Source: Ulvibacter antarcticus (GTDB taxonomy: Bacteria > Bacteroidota > Bacteroidia > Flavobacteriales > Flavobacteriaceae). Taken from it: DNA of 64,000 nt. This document shows, one piece after another, positions 44,745 to 53,221 of this stretch; the stretch's first letter is position 1; each line of letters opens with the position of its first letter. The notes under the pieces are model-generated. The model was not told where the DNA came from. It worked only from the letters and a program-made list of their open reading frames with translations, and made no database searches. A program made the position numbers and the translations under genes. The DNA is taken from assembly GCF_003688405.1 (NCBI RefSeq), contig NZ_REFC01000014.1:434001-498000 (forward strand), given 5' to 3'.

Positions 44745-45173
44745 CTAATCATCCACAATCGTAGCGGTTTTACTAATAATCTTCCAGCCGGAATCTTTAA
44801 TATTCCTCAAAAGGAAAATATCCAGATAGCGGGTATTAGATTTTTCTATTAAAATCTCCACCTTAGCCGTAGCCATATCTTTTATGACTGCTACTTCTAA
44901 GATTGTTCCTTTTCTACCGTTGTACTCACCAGGAACCCGTTTTTTAAAGAAATTTGTATACTCTACAGGGGAATATCGTTTTAAAGTATCTCTTGAAACC
45001 AGGTAAAGTGTTGCATCTTCGGTGAAGGCGCTCTCCAATTGTTCAATTTCATTGTAAGAACTGCCATGTATATAGTTGTTTAGCGTTGCTTTAATTGCCA
45101 GTTCTTCGTCAGATTGTGCATATCCGAAGAATAAGGTTGATAATGCTAGAACTAATAAGATGTGTTTTTTCAT
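44745..45173 (-). CDS. Secreted NTF2-like (SnoaL/lumazine-binding-like) protein
   Basis: The 142-residue protein has a signal peptide (KKHILLVLALSTLFFGYAQ) and an NTF2-like fold: ELAIKATLNNYIHGSSYNEIEQLESAFTEDATLYLVSRDTLKRYSPVEYTNFF, ending DIFLLRNIKDSGWKIISKTATI. These small cone-shaped proteins bind ligands or catalyse isomer/dehydratase steps. It sits 11 nt downstream of the exported aminotransferase-like gene, so they are probably cotranscribed. Confidence 0.82.
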   Translation of the reverse strand: MKKHILLVLALSTLFFGYAQSDEELAIKATLNNYIHGSSYNEIEQLESAFTEDATLYLVSRDTLKRYSPVEYTNFFKKRVPGEYNGRKGTILEVAVIKDMATAKVEILIEKSNTRYLDIFLLRNIKDSGWKIISKTATIVDD

Positions 45174-45184
45174 TTGAATTCTTT

Positions 45185-46348
45185 TTATTTAACCAGCCAA
45201 TCCATTGTTTGAACAACTGAGATATATTTTTCCATCGTTTTTTGATCACCTATACTAATTCGGGACCAATTAGGGTAAGTTTTTCCACTTCCACCAACAG
45301 GTGAAATTCCAGCATCATTTAGTTTATTTCTATATTTTTCGATCTCCTTTATATTTATAAGTAAAAAGTTAGTGCTGCTTGGTAGAAATTCGATACCCAT
45401 AGACCGCAATGCATTTTCTGTATAAGATCTTACTTCTAGATTTTTACTTCGGAAGGCATTTACATGAGTATCATCTTCCAACGCTGTAATGGCAGCCACA
45501 ACGCCTAGCGTATTGATAAGTCCGTTAAATGTATAGTGCTCACCATAGATCTTTTCTACCGTTTCCGGCAACCCCATAGCGTAACCAACTCTTAATCCAG
45601 CCATCCCATAAGCCTTAGAAAAAGTGCGAAGGATTAAGACGTTATGTTTCTGAAGCAATAATTTAACAGTATCCGGTCTTTCTGAAGGTGCTACCATATC
45701 GATATATGCTTCATCAATAGCGACCACACATTCTTCCGAAGCAACTTCCTTACAAAAATCTTCTAGTTCTGAAGCTTTTAAAATTCTTCCTGTTGGATTG
45801 TTAGGATTACAGATAAACACAAGTTTTGTTTCATTGGTAACCGCTTTTGCTGTAGCCTTAAGGTCAATGTTCATTTCTGAATCTAATGGAATTTCTATTT
45901 GCTTATGATCAAATACCTTATCAGCAAATCGCCCTACCACATTAAAAGTTAGTGCTGGCATTATTAAACTATTTTCGGTATTACCGAATGATCTCGTAAG
46001 CATGCGAAGTATATCGAAAGAGCCATGCCCTAAGATCACTTGATCGGTATTAATCCCGTTTTTCGTTGCAATCGCTTCCTTTAAATGATTTGTATCGTAT
46101 TGATGAAAGGATGCATAATGATTTACCCTTTTTATCTGAGAATTAATAGCATCCATGACCTTCTCTCCCGGCCCATAAGGGTTTTCGTTCGAGAAAAGTC
46201 GGATTTTCTCTTCTTCCGTAAAAAGTGTAGAAGCATCAGATTTGTTAAATAATCCGGCTCCATAAAGCGCAGGGGAAATTGTACTGGCAACAGCGGCCAA
46301 TCCTCCCAGCTGTAAGAATCGTCTTCGGTCGTATCCTTTATTTTTCAT
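45185..46348 (-). CDS. Tat-exported histidinol-phosphate aminotransferase-like PLP enzyme
   Basis: The 387-residue protein starts with a twin-arginine signal: DRRRFLQLGGLAAVASTISPALYGAG. A fold-type I aminotransferase of the HisC type follows: LILGHGSFDIL-like segment (VILGHGSFDILRML), FICNPNNPTGRIL with the Asn that contacts PLP, VAIDEAYIDM, and LRTFSKAYGMAGLRVGYAMG with the catalytic Lys (SKAYG). The core is complete. Tat export would let PLP be loaded in the cytoplasm. It is not in a his operon, so histidine synthesis is unlikely; the periplasmic substrate is unknown. Confidence 0.85.
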   Translation of the reverse strand: MKNKGYDRRRFLQLGGLAAVASTISPALYGAGLFNKSDASTLFTEEEKIRLFSNENPYGPGEKVMDAINSQIKRVNHYASFHQYDTNHLKEAIATKNGINTDQVILGHGSFDILRMLTRSFGNTENSLIMPALTFNVVGRFADKVFDHKQIEIPLDSEMNIDLKATAKAVTNETKLVFICNPNNPTGRILKASELEDFCKEVASEECVVAIDEAYIDMVAPSERPDTVKLLLQKHNVLILRTFSKAYGMAGLRVGYAMGLPETVEKIYGEHYTFNGLINTLGVVAAITALEDDTHVNAFRSKNLEVRSYTENALRSMGIEFLPSSTNFLLINIKEIEKYRNKLNDAGISPVGGSGKTYPNWSRISIGDQKTMEKYISVVQTMDWLVK

Positions 46349-46468
46349 CTGTTGTGTATTTTAAACAAATGTGGGAGTAACTAGGCTTAATTCCTAACAA
46401 CATCCTGATTTAGGGACATTAAAAGACGATTTTAATAGTGAAACTTAAGTTTTTAGGGAATTACTGAT

Positions 46469-47521
46469 TTACTTTTTTCCTTCATTCTTCCGGAATTGCA
46501 CTGCTGTAATAGAAGTATGTTTCTTAAAGGCAGCATTGAAGGAGGACAGACTGTTAAATCCGCTGTCGTAGGCTATCGCAGAAATTTTATAGTTTTCGAA
46601 TGCTTCCGAAGCTAGTCTTTTTTTAGCTTCTTCCACACGATACTGGGTGATATACTGTGAATAATTGATGTTTTCTATCTGGTTTATCGCTTGCGAAAGC
46701 AATTTTGATGAAACTCCAATCTTCTTACTTAATTTGGACAGTTTTAGTTCAGGATCGAGGTATAATTTTTCATCGTTCATTAACTGATTCAGTTTAAGAA
46801 TATGGTCTTCTGCTTCAGATTTATTCAGTGAAGAGTTCGAGTACTTTTCGGTTTCAAGCTTAAACAAAAACGGATTTTTCAATGCCCATATCGAAAAACA
46901 AATCACCACGACCGAAAACAAAAAAGCGATTCCTAAATAATAGGGGATAATTCTCGTTGAGATTAAAATAGAGATAAGCAGCATAATTAGGGTGGTAATC
47001 ACGAAAAACAATAACCATTTGTGGATTTTGACTTCCTTAGAACTAGCTAGTGTTGGCTTGTTCTTCAGAAGAAAAAAGAGGGAATAGCTACTATATATTG
47101 CCATATGCACTATCAAACTGTAGTAAAATATGCGAGAAATAGTTCCCGAATCATTCGGAATAAACCAGCAACAGCCAATCACAACAAACATTGGAACGTA
47201 ATGCCATATGTAAGATTTAAAGCGCAATTCTTTATTAGGATTCTTTAGAAGAGAAACATAAAACCATACGGAAGGTCCTATAGCCAATAAGATACCCAGA
47301 AACATATTTCGAATTATGGGATCGATAGGGAAGTAGTTATAAAACAGAGATTTCCCTATGCGGAGACTAAAAGCCAGAAGATAGAGGGCTAAGAAGGTAT
47401 TGGCTTTAGGTTGCTGTTTCCGATTGCTAAGTAGAAAAATGGCGAAAAATAAGCTTAAAATTACTCCAATACTCCCAACTAGTAATTCGATATGCTTTAA
47501 AATATCAGGATTGAGATTCAT
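46469..47521 (-). CDS. AraC-family regulator with N-terminal membrane domain
   Basis: The 350-residue protein has about six hydrophobic helices in residues 15-220 (e.g. LLVGSIGVILSLFFAIFLL and a run near 170-210) and a C-terminal AraC DNA-binding domain: LSKKIGVSSKLLSQAINQIENINYSQYITQYRVEEAKKRLA, then KISAIAYDSGFNSLSSFNAAFKKHTSITAVQFRK. It senses something at the membrane and binds DNA directly. It is a regulator of the common Bacteroidota membrane-AraC type. Target unknown. Confidence 0.9.
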   Translation of the reverse strand: MNLNPDILKHIELLVGSIGVILSLFFAIFLLSNRKQQPKANTFLALYLLAFSLRIGKSLFYNYFPIDPIIRNMFLGILLAIGPSVWFYVSLLKNPNKELRFKSYIWHYVPMFVVIGCCWFIPNDSGTISRIFYYSLIVHMAIYSSYSLFFLLKNKPTLASSKEVKIHKWLLFFVITTLIMLLISILISTRIIPYYLGIAFLFSVVVICFSIWALKNPFLFKLETEKYSNSSLNKSEAEDHILKLNQLMNDEKLYLDPELKLSKLSKKIGVSSKLLSQAINQIENINYSQYITQYRVEEAKKRLASEAFENYKISAIAYDSGFNSLSSFNAAFKKHTSITAVQFRKNEGKK

Positions 47522-47603
47522 AGCGCAAAGAAACTAAATTAAAATCAATCACCTTATTCAAAGACAAAAAGCGGAGCTTAAGTAGGGAAGAAATCTCGAT
47601 GCT

Positions 47604-48320
47604 TTATGGGTTGTTTACAATCTTGGCTATTTTCTTCGGAAAAAATAAGTTCATGACATTAGCTGTTTTTGCCACGCCCGGATAAATCTCCTTTTTCTTT
47701 CGTTCCAGGCCATTAATTATATCTGAAGCTACTTTTTCGGGATTCATCTTGGAATTCGATACAATATCCTTGGTGAAATCAGTATCGACGAGTGGAGGCA
47801 GGACTTCGATCACACTAATATTCTTTAGCTGTTCACGTAAGGAGATGCAATAGGAGTGAAGTGCAGCTTTAGAAGCCGAGTACAATGGTAATACGTACAC
47901 TGGCACCTTGGCAAGAATCGAAGTTACTACCACAATTGAAGCGTCTTTACTCTTCCGAAGTAAGGGAATACATTGAGCAGTGAGTATCACGGTGCCTTCA
48001 AAATTGATTTCCATATCATGACTTTTTTCTATGGCGATAACTTCTGAAAGATCGGTAAAGCTGGAAACCCCTGCATTGTTAATCAAAACGTCCATACTTC
48101 CGAAGTGATCCTTTACAAATTCAACGAGTTTGTCACGTCCCGTTTCTTTAGAAATGTCTGCTTTTACGGTATAAATAGACGGAAACTCTTTTTTGCATCT
48201 ATCGAGAGATTTTTGAGTCCGACCACAAATGATCAAGGTATTATCCGATGCCAATTGCGCAACCAATGCCCTGCCAATTCCTTTACTACCTCCTGTAATT
48301 ACTATTATCTTATCCTTCAT
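47604..48320 (-). CDS. SDR-family NAD(P)-dependent oxidoreductase
   Basis: The 238-residue classical short-chain dehydrogenase has the cofactor motif TGGSKGIG (9-16), GRTQKSLDRC (pointing to NADP via Arg), NNAG near residue 88 and PLYSASKAAL with the catalytic Tyr-x3-Lys. It resembles DltE-type SDRs. It overlaps the membrane protein gene by 11 nt and belongs to an operon starting with a MarR regulator. Confidence 0.9.
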   Translation of the reverse strand: MKDKIIVITGGSKGIGRALVAQLASDNTLIICGRTQKSLDRCKKEFPSIYTVKADISKETGRDKLVEFVKDHFGSMDVLINNAGVSSFTDLSEVIAIEKSHDMEINFEGTVILTAQCIPLLRKSKDASIVVVTSILAKVPVYVLPLYSASKAALHSYCISLREQLKNISVIEVLPPLVDTDFTKDIVSNSKMNPEKVASDIINGLERKKKEIYPGVAKTANVMNLFFPKKIAKIVNNP

Positions 48321-49029
48321 TTTTTCTGGATTTAGTTAATTGAACAATACTCAAAACATGAATAAATACCGCGCTTGGCATTAGAAATGCAGGTACAAGT
48401 ACATAAGGATAAACAATAAAGTCTGTTGAAAGTAATGGTACATCGCTACCGTATAAATGTGGCGCGTAGACCGAAGAAAGGAATAAAAATATGATAACAG
48501 CGATCACGACAAGCCCAAGATAGTTCCAAAAAATCAAGAATTTTTCGGGAAGAACGTTCATTTTAAATACTAGTACTGCAAGCACGGGGGCTGTAAAAGC
48601 AAATATCATATCGTAATTGTAGCCTTTAACTGTCACAATAGGTGTGAGAATACCCATAGCGACGGTCCAAACAAAAATGGATTCTATGAAAATCCGAAAG
48701 CTTTGATAGTAAACTAACCAACTTTTAGGAATGTGATGTATCCAGGAATTATTACGGTTTTTATAGATAAAAATTCCGGTGAAAGTAAATGCAGGAAGTA
48801 TTAGAAATATAAAAAAACGAGGCGGTAAATCGAAGTTCTGCAGAATCCCTGTCGCGGCGATTCCAATGACGTACACTTGCCATAGTAACAATAGTATGAC
48901 TAAGAGTAATTTCTTTTTATGTGCTTTGGGTGTCTTTCCAAAAGCTCCATTAATCGCCGTAAATCCTATGCGAAGTATAATAAGAAACATGATGATTGAA
49001 AGTCCGATGTATGCAAGTTGTAATCCCAT
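48310..49029 (-). CDS. Unknown polytopic membrane protein
   Basis: The 239-residue protein has about seven predicted helices (LAYIGLSIIMFLIILRI, KKLLLVILLLLWQVYVIGIA, FFIFLILPAFTFTGIFIY, IFVWTVAMGILTPIV, MIFAFTAPVLAVLVF, YLGLVVIAVIIFLFLSSV, VLVPAFLMPSAVFIHVLSIVQL). I recognise no domain. It is encoded between the SDR and MarR genes with an overlap and a 9-nt gap, so it is part of the same regulated operon. Confidence 0.85.
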   Translation of the reverse strand: MGLQLAYIGLSIIMFLIILRIGFTAINGAFGKTPKAHKKKLLLVILLLLWQVYVIGIAATGILQNFDLPPRFFIFLILPAFTFTGIFIYKNRNNSWIHHIPKSWLVYYQSFRIFIESIFVWTVAMGILTPIVTVKGYNYDMIFAFTAPVLAVLVFKMNVLPEKFLIFWNYLGLVVIAVIIFLFLSSVYAPHLYGSDVPLLSTDFIVYPYVLVPAFLMPSAVFIHVLSIVQLTKSRKNEG

Positions 49030-49038
49030 AAGGTGGTT

Positions 49039-49467
49039 TTAAGAAATGTTTTTAGTTAGTTTCGAATGGATGGTATTTACGGCAGAAACACCTTCTGAAC
49101 CTAACAGATTGGTTATTTCTGCCATTGCTTTTTCCCATTCAGGTAAGATGTTAGTCACTAATTTTTTTCCTGTTGAAGTGATTTTTAACTTCGGAAAATA
49201 TTTCCGAGTGATATAATCAGACTCAATAAGGCGTTTTAAGTTTCGGTTCACGGAAGATTTTTCCAATTTCGCTATGTCTGAAAGTTCTTTCTGCGTGAGT
49301 TCCATTCCGGAAGAGAGAATAAAGAGTAAAGTCAGCTGACTGTCGGTAACACCAAAAGGCGCGATATATTTCCTAAATATGTTTGCTGTTAGCCTATTGA
49401 TCCGACCAATTTTTCCGGATAAACATTCTCTTGGACTAAAGGATAATTTATGTGCTTCAGAACTCAT
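49039..49467 (-). CDS. MarR-like winged-helix regulator
   Basis: The 142-residue protein shows GRINRLTANIFRKYIAPFGVTDSQLTLLFILSSGMELTQKELSDIAKLEKSSVNRNLKRLIESDYITRKYFPKLKITSTGKKLV: a winged helix with the recognition segment SSVNRNLKRL. Start at ATG 49467, not the TTG 18 nt further out, which would lie closer to the operator. The first gene of its operon, it probably represses itself and the SDR/membrane genes via the palindrome at 49488. Confidence 0.88.
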   Translation of the reverse strand: MSSEAHKLSFSPRECLSGKIGRINRLTANIFRKYIAPFGVTDSQLTLLFILSSGMELTQKELSDIAKLEKSSVNRNLKRLIESDYITRKYFPKLKITSTGKKLVTNILPEWEKAMAEITNLLGSEGVSAVNTIHSKLTKNIS

Positions 49468-49487
49468 GCTACAAATGTATAACAATT

Positions 49488-49503
49488 AGTTGTATATACA
49501 ACT
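49488..49503. promoter_or_regulatory. Operator palindrome before the MarR operon
   Basis: AGTTGTATATACAACT is a perfect 16-bp palindrome, 20 nt upstream of ATG 49467. A partial half-site (TGTATAAC) lies just downstream of it. It is a strong candidate for autoregulation by the MarR-like protein. Confidence 0.72.
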
Positions 49504-49553
49504 TTATAGGTAATTATTATATTCTTAGTTATTTCTGAAATCAAAAGTGAGGG

Positions 49554-51410
49554 TTATTTTTCTTTTTTAATATTGAAACTTGGCGCTTCATAATCTTCCG
49601 GTAGATAATCGGAAGGAATCGTACTCATATTGCCATCTCGGGCGGCTCTATAATGTGGCGAAAGAATTTCGATACCATTCTCATTACAAACATCCTGAAT
49701 ATTTTGGTGTAGGTTCGAATAAATAACAGCCTGTTTATTGGCTTCACGAATATATGCGTTGATTTGATAAGCGACATAAAAGTCTTCCAAACTGGTTTGC
49801 AATACAAAGGGAGCGGGTTCTTTCAATACTAGGTCGGTTCTTAAGGCAGCGTCGATCAAGGTTTGGTACATGTCTTTCCAGGGTACGTCGTAACCAATGG
49901 TCACAGTAGTGTGAATTATAAGCCCTTTTTCAGGCGCATCACTACTATAGTTAATAGTATGACTGTTCATTACCGTTGAATTTGGGATAGAAATTATTTC
50001 ATTCTTGATGGTTCGAACTCTGGTGACTAGCGAGGATTTTTCTATTACATCTCCTACAACTTCACCAATCTTTACACGGTCTCCTATTCGGAATAACCGC
50101 ATATAGGTTAAAACCAATCCTGCTATTAAATTAGATAGTGATCCTGCAGATCCGAAGGTGAATAAAAATCCTAAAAAGACCGAAATCCCTTGAAAAATAG
50201 GGGAGTCACTTCCAGGTAGGTAAGGGAAAATAACCACAATCATAAACGCGACTACCAAAACCCGAACAATCTGATAGGTAGGGTTTGCCCAATCCGGGTA
50301 GAATCCGTTGAGATGTAAATTACCTTTTGCAATCTCGTCTTTTAAAAACCGAATCCCCTTCAGAACATATCTAAAGACAAAAACTATCACAACAATAGTG
50401 ATGAGGTTAGGTAAAAAATTCCAAAAACTAACAAGGATGTTTTTAATTGGATTCAGAATATAACCAAATAAAGTATCGGCAAAATTTTGTGTCCAAGGGA
50501 AAAGGCCGAATAAGATTGGTAAGGCAATATAAATGGCCAATAAAATAACAATCCATTTAAGTATTCTATTTACTAATAACAGTGCAGTTATCTGTCTTTT
50601 GGAATCAAATAAAGTGTAGTTTTTAAATTTGATTCCTTTGATGTATTTATTCTCTTGCTCCTGAATTTTTACCGCAGACCATTTAAATAGCCGAATTATA
50701 TACTTGATAATAAGCCCAATGATGATGATTACTAAAAACGCAAGCCCAATTCCCTTACCAATAGTAAAAAGGCTTGTTTCGCTTCGATATCTTGTTACAG
50801 ATTCACCTATTATTGTTTTGTAGTTCTTTGCCAATCCATAAGTAGTATTGTCGTTCCAAAGAGCATCATTTTCAGAAACACTTAAAATGATGCGTTCGCC
50901 ATACGTAATGTCGAAAGTGGTTTCTGCTTCAACCAATTTTAATGAATCGGCCGAAAATTCCAGAACTTCCGGTAGTCGTTTTATACGTCTGCTTATAGCA
51001 TCTGCACGCTCCATAGGGGAAAAACTCCCTAATTTATTATGTATTAAAAATAAGGTGTCGTTAAAAAATCCAGTTACGGGGTATCCCTTCGTACTCTTCT
51101 TTAGAGCTTCGATTTGCGATCTTCTCTGCTTAGTAAATTCTTCTTCTTGCTGATTGATTGATTGTAATTGTTCTTCGAGCTGCGCTCTTTTTGTCTCATC
51201 GGTAGATTGTAATGATACGATTTCCGCTTCCAGATTGACTTTTCGAATAGAATCAACAATTCGTTGTTTCTCCATATCCGACAACTTCTTTAAAAGCTGA
51301 TCGTTACTAATGGTATCTGTAACGGTAGTGGTGCTATCTGTTTGCGCATACACAAACTGTGAGGTAAAAAAGAAAAAAACACTTATAAAGAGTAGTCTTA
51401 AAACTTTCAT
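49554..51410 (-). CDS. Mechanosensitive ion channel of the MscS family, large form
   Basis: The 618-residue protein has a signal peptide (LRLLFISVFFFFTSQFVYAQ), a periplasmic Gln/Lys-rich coiled coil (about 25-95), and a region with four to five membrane helices. The MscS pore core is IFQGISVFLGFLFTFGSAGSLSNLIAGLVLTYMRLFRIGDRVKIGEVVGDVIEKSSLVTRVRTIKNEIISIPNS. A C-terminal alpha/beta domain contains TVTIGYDVPW and LQTSLEDFYVAYQINAYI. It guards against osmotic downshift. Confidence 0.92.
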   Translation of the reverse strand: MKVLRLLFISVFFFFTSQFVYAQTDSTTTVTDTISNDQLLKKLSDMEKQRIVDSIRKVNLEAEIVSLQSTDETKRAQLEEQLQSINQQEEEFTKQRRSQIEALKKSTKGYPVTGFFNDTLFLIHNKLGSFSPMERADAISRRIKRLPEVLEFSADSLKLVEAETTFDITYGERIILSVSENDALWNDNTTYGLAKNYKTIIGESVTRYRSETSLFTIGKGIGLAFLVIIIIGLIIKYIIRLFKWSAVKIQEQENKYIKGIKFKNYTLFDSKRQITALLLVNRILKWIVILLAIYIALPILFGLFPWTQNFADTLFGYILNPIKNILVSFWNFLPNLITIVVIVFVFRYVLKGIRFLKDEIAKGNLHLNGFYPDWANPTYQIVRVLVVAFMIVVIFPYLPGSDSPIFQGISVFLGFLFTFGSAGSLSNLIAGLVLTYMRLFRIGDRVKIGEVVGDVIEKSSLVTRVRTIKNEIISIPNSTVMNSHTINYSSDAPEKGLIIHTTVTIGYDVPWKDMYQTLIDAALRTDLVLKEPAPFVLQTSLEDFYVAYQINAYIREANKQAVIYSNLHQNIQDVCNENGIEILSPHYRAARDGNMSTIPSDYLPEDYEAPSFNIKKEK

Positions 51411-51496
51411 TCGATTCTATTAAATTCAGGCTAAAGTAGTTATTAAATAGAGAACTGATTTAATTTTAAAAATTAATTAACAATGATATTTTTCGG

Positions 51497-53113
51497 CTAA
51501 ACCTCACTGTCTAAGGTATCTGTCATTACGTAGTAACGCGGATCATCAATATTATGTTCGATAATGGTTTCAAATTCTGGATTCCACTTTAGTAGCAGCG
51601 TTTTACAATCTGGACTCAAATGCGTTAATTTCACTTCTTTCCCAAGGTCCATATATTTGTTTGCGATATTCCGAAGTGCCTCCACACCCGAATGATCACT
51701 AACTTTCGATTCCATAAAATCAATTTCGACCCTTTCAGGATCAGTTTTTGGATCGAATTTCGTGTTGAAGTTTTGTACAGATCCGAAGAACAACGGCCCC
51801 CATACTGTATACACCTTAGTTCCATCATCTTTAAGATGTTTTCGTGCTCGAATCATAGTTGCATTTTTCCAGGCAAAGACCAGTGCAGACATTATTACAC
51901 CAGCGATTACAGCAATCGCAAGATCCTGCCAAACAGTTATCGCCGAGACAGCAATCAATACAATAGCATCCGATAATGGTATTTTATGTAATATCCTAAA
52001 ACTACTCCATGCGAAGGTGCCAATTACTACCATAAACATTACACCAACTAAAGCTGCAATAGGTATTTGTTCGATTAGTGGTGCTCCAAATAGAATAAAA
52101 CACAGTAAAGCTACTGCTGCTACTGCACCAGATAAACGACCTCGACCACCTGAATTAACATTAATAATTGATTGACCAATCATTGCACAACCACCCATAC
52201 CTCCAAAAAGACCGTTGAGTATATTTGCGCAACCCTGTGCAACACATTCACGGTTTCCGCTTCCACGGGTTTCGGTCATTTCGTCAATTAAGTTAAGAGT
52301 CATTAAGGATTCAATAAGTCCAACTGCCGCCAATATAGAAGCAGTAGAAAATATGAGACCCCAATTTCCTTTTAAAGTATCTAATAGTCCAAAGATTTGA
52401 CTTTGAAAAGAAGGAAGCCCTCCTTGTAATCCTGCACCTCCACCATCTTTTATAAATGATCCAACGGTGCTTACATCAACACCTCCAAATATGGTTACGG
52501 AAGCAACGACAACAATAGCTACAAGTGCTGCGGGTACTTTTTTAGTAAGCTTCGGAAGACCAAACATTATGCCCATCGTGAGTAAAACAAGTACGAGCAT
52601 AATCCAAAGCTGAGTGCCTTGCATATACACTTGATTTCCATCTACATTTTCTTTGAAGAGTCCCAATTGCGATAAGAAAATCACAATCGCAAGTCCGTTT
52701 ACAAATCCCATCATTACAGGATGCGGAATCAATCGAACAAATTTTCCTAAACGAAAAACTCCTGCAGCAATTTGAATAGCACCAACGAACAAAAGCGTTA
52801 TAAATAGCCATTGAAGGCCTAAGTTTTCAATTGGAACGGCTAGCGCATCACCAACCTCGTTTCCTTTCTGAATCAAATGCACCATAACAACAGCCATAGC
52901 TCCTGTTGCCCCTGAGATCATTCCAGGACGACCACCAAATAAAGATGTGATTATTCCCATCATAAAAGCGCCGTATAAACCAACTAAAGGGTCTATCCCC
53001 GCCACAAAGGCAAAGGCTACAGCTTCCGGTATTAACGCCAATGCTACTGTTAATCCGGAAAGTATATCGTTTTTTGGATTCTGAGTGAAATTCTTGATCG
53101 TTTTCTGCAACAT
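51497..53113 (-). CDS. SulP-family anion permease
   Basis: The 538-residue protein has the SulP opening DILSGLTVALALIPEAVAFAFVAGIDPLVGLYGAFMMGIITSLFGGRPGMISGATGAMAVVMVHLI, ten or more helices, QGCANILNGLFGGMGGCAMIGQSIINVNSGGRGRLSG, and a C-terminal STAS domain (IDFMESKVSDHSGVEALRNIANKYMDLGKEVKLTHLSPD). SulP carriers move sulfate, bicarbonate or other anions with sodium or protons. Substrate not determined. A candidate promoter lies just upstream. Confidence 0.93.
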   Translation of the reverse strand: MLQKTIKNFTQNPKNDILSGLTVALALIPEAVAFAFVAGIDPLVGLYGAFMMGIITSLFGGRPGMISGATGAMAVVMVHLIQKGNEVGDALAVPIENLGLQWLFITLLFVGAIQIAAGVFRLGKFVRLIPHPVMMGFVNGLAIVIFLSQLGLFKENVDGNQVYMQGTQLWIMLVLVLLTMGIMFGLPKLTKKVPAALVAIVVVASVTIFGGVDVSTVGSFIKDGGGAGLQGGLPSFQSQIFGLLDTLKGNWGLIFSTASILAAVGLIESLMTLNLIDEMTETRGSGNRECVAQGCANILNGLFGGMGGCAMIGQSIINVNSGGRGRLSGAVAAVALLCFILFGAPLIEQIPIAALVGVMFMVVIGTFAWSSFRILHKIPLSDAIVLIAVSAITVWQDLAIAVIAGVIMSALVFAWKNATMIRARKHLKDDGTKVYTVWGPLFFGSVQNFNTKFDPKTDPERVEIDFMESKVSDHSGVEALRNIANKYMDLGKEVKLTHLSPDCKTLLLKWNPEFETIIEHNIDDPRYYVMTDTLDSEV

Positions 53114-53133
53114 AGTTTTCGCTTAAAAAGCCG

Positions 53134-53141
53134 CAAAGATA
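53134..53141 (-). promoter_or_regulatory. Candidate -7 element before the SulP gene
   Basis: On the minus strand TATCTTTG matches TAnnTTTG, 20 nt before the start codon at 53113. The -33 region lacks a clear TTG. Confidence 0.45.
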
Positions 53142-53221
53142 TGATTTTCAGAACTAGTGGCCCCTAAAAAATATGGCTTAGTTTGATTGGGAAAATTAGC
53201 TAAGAATAAAGCAACATGGAG

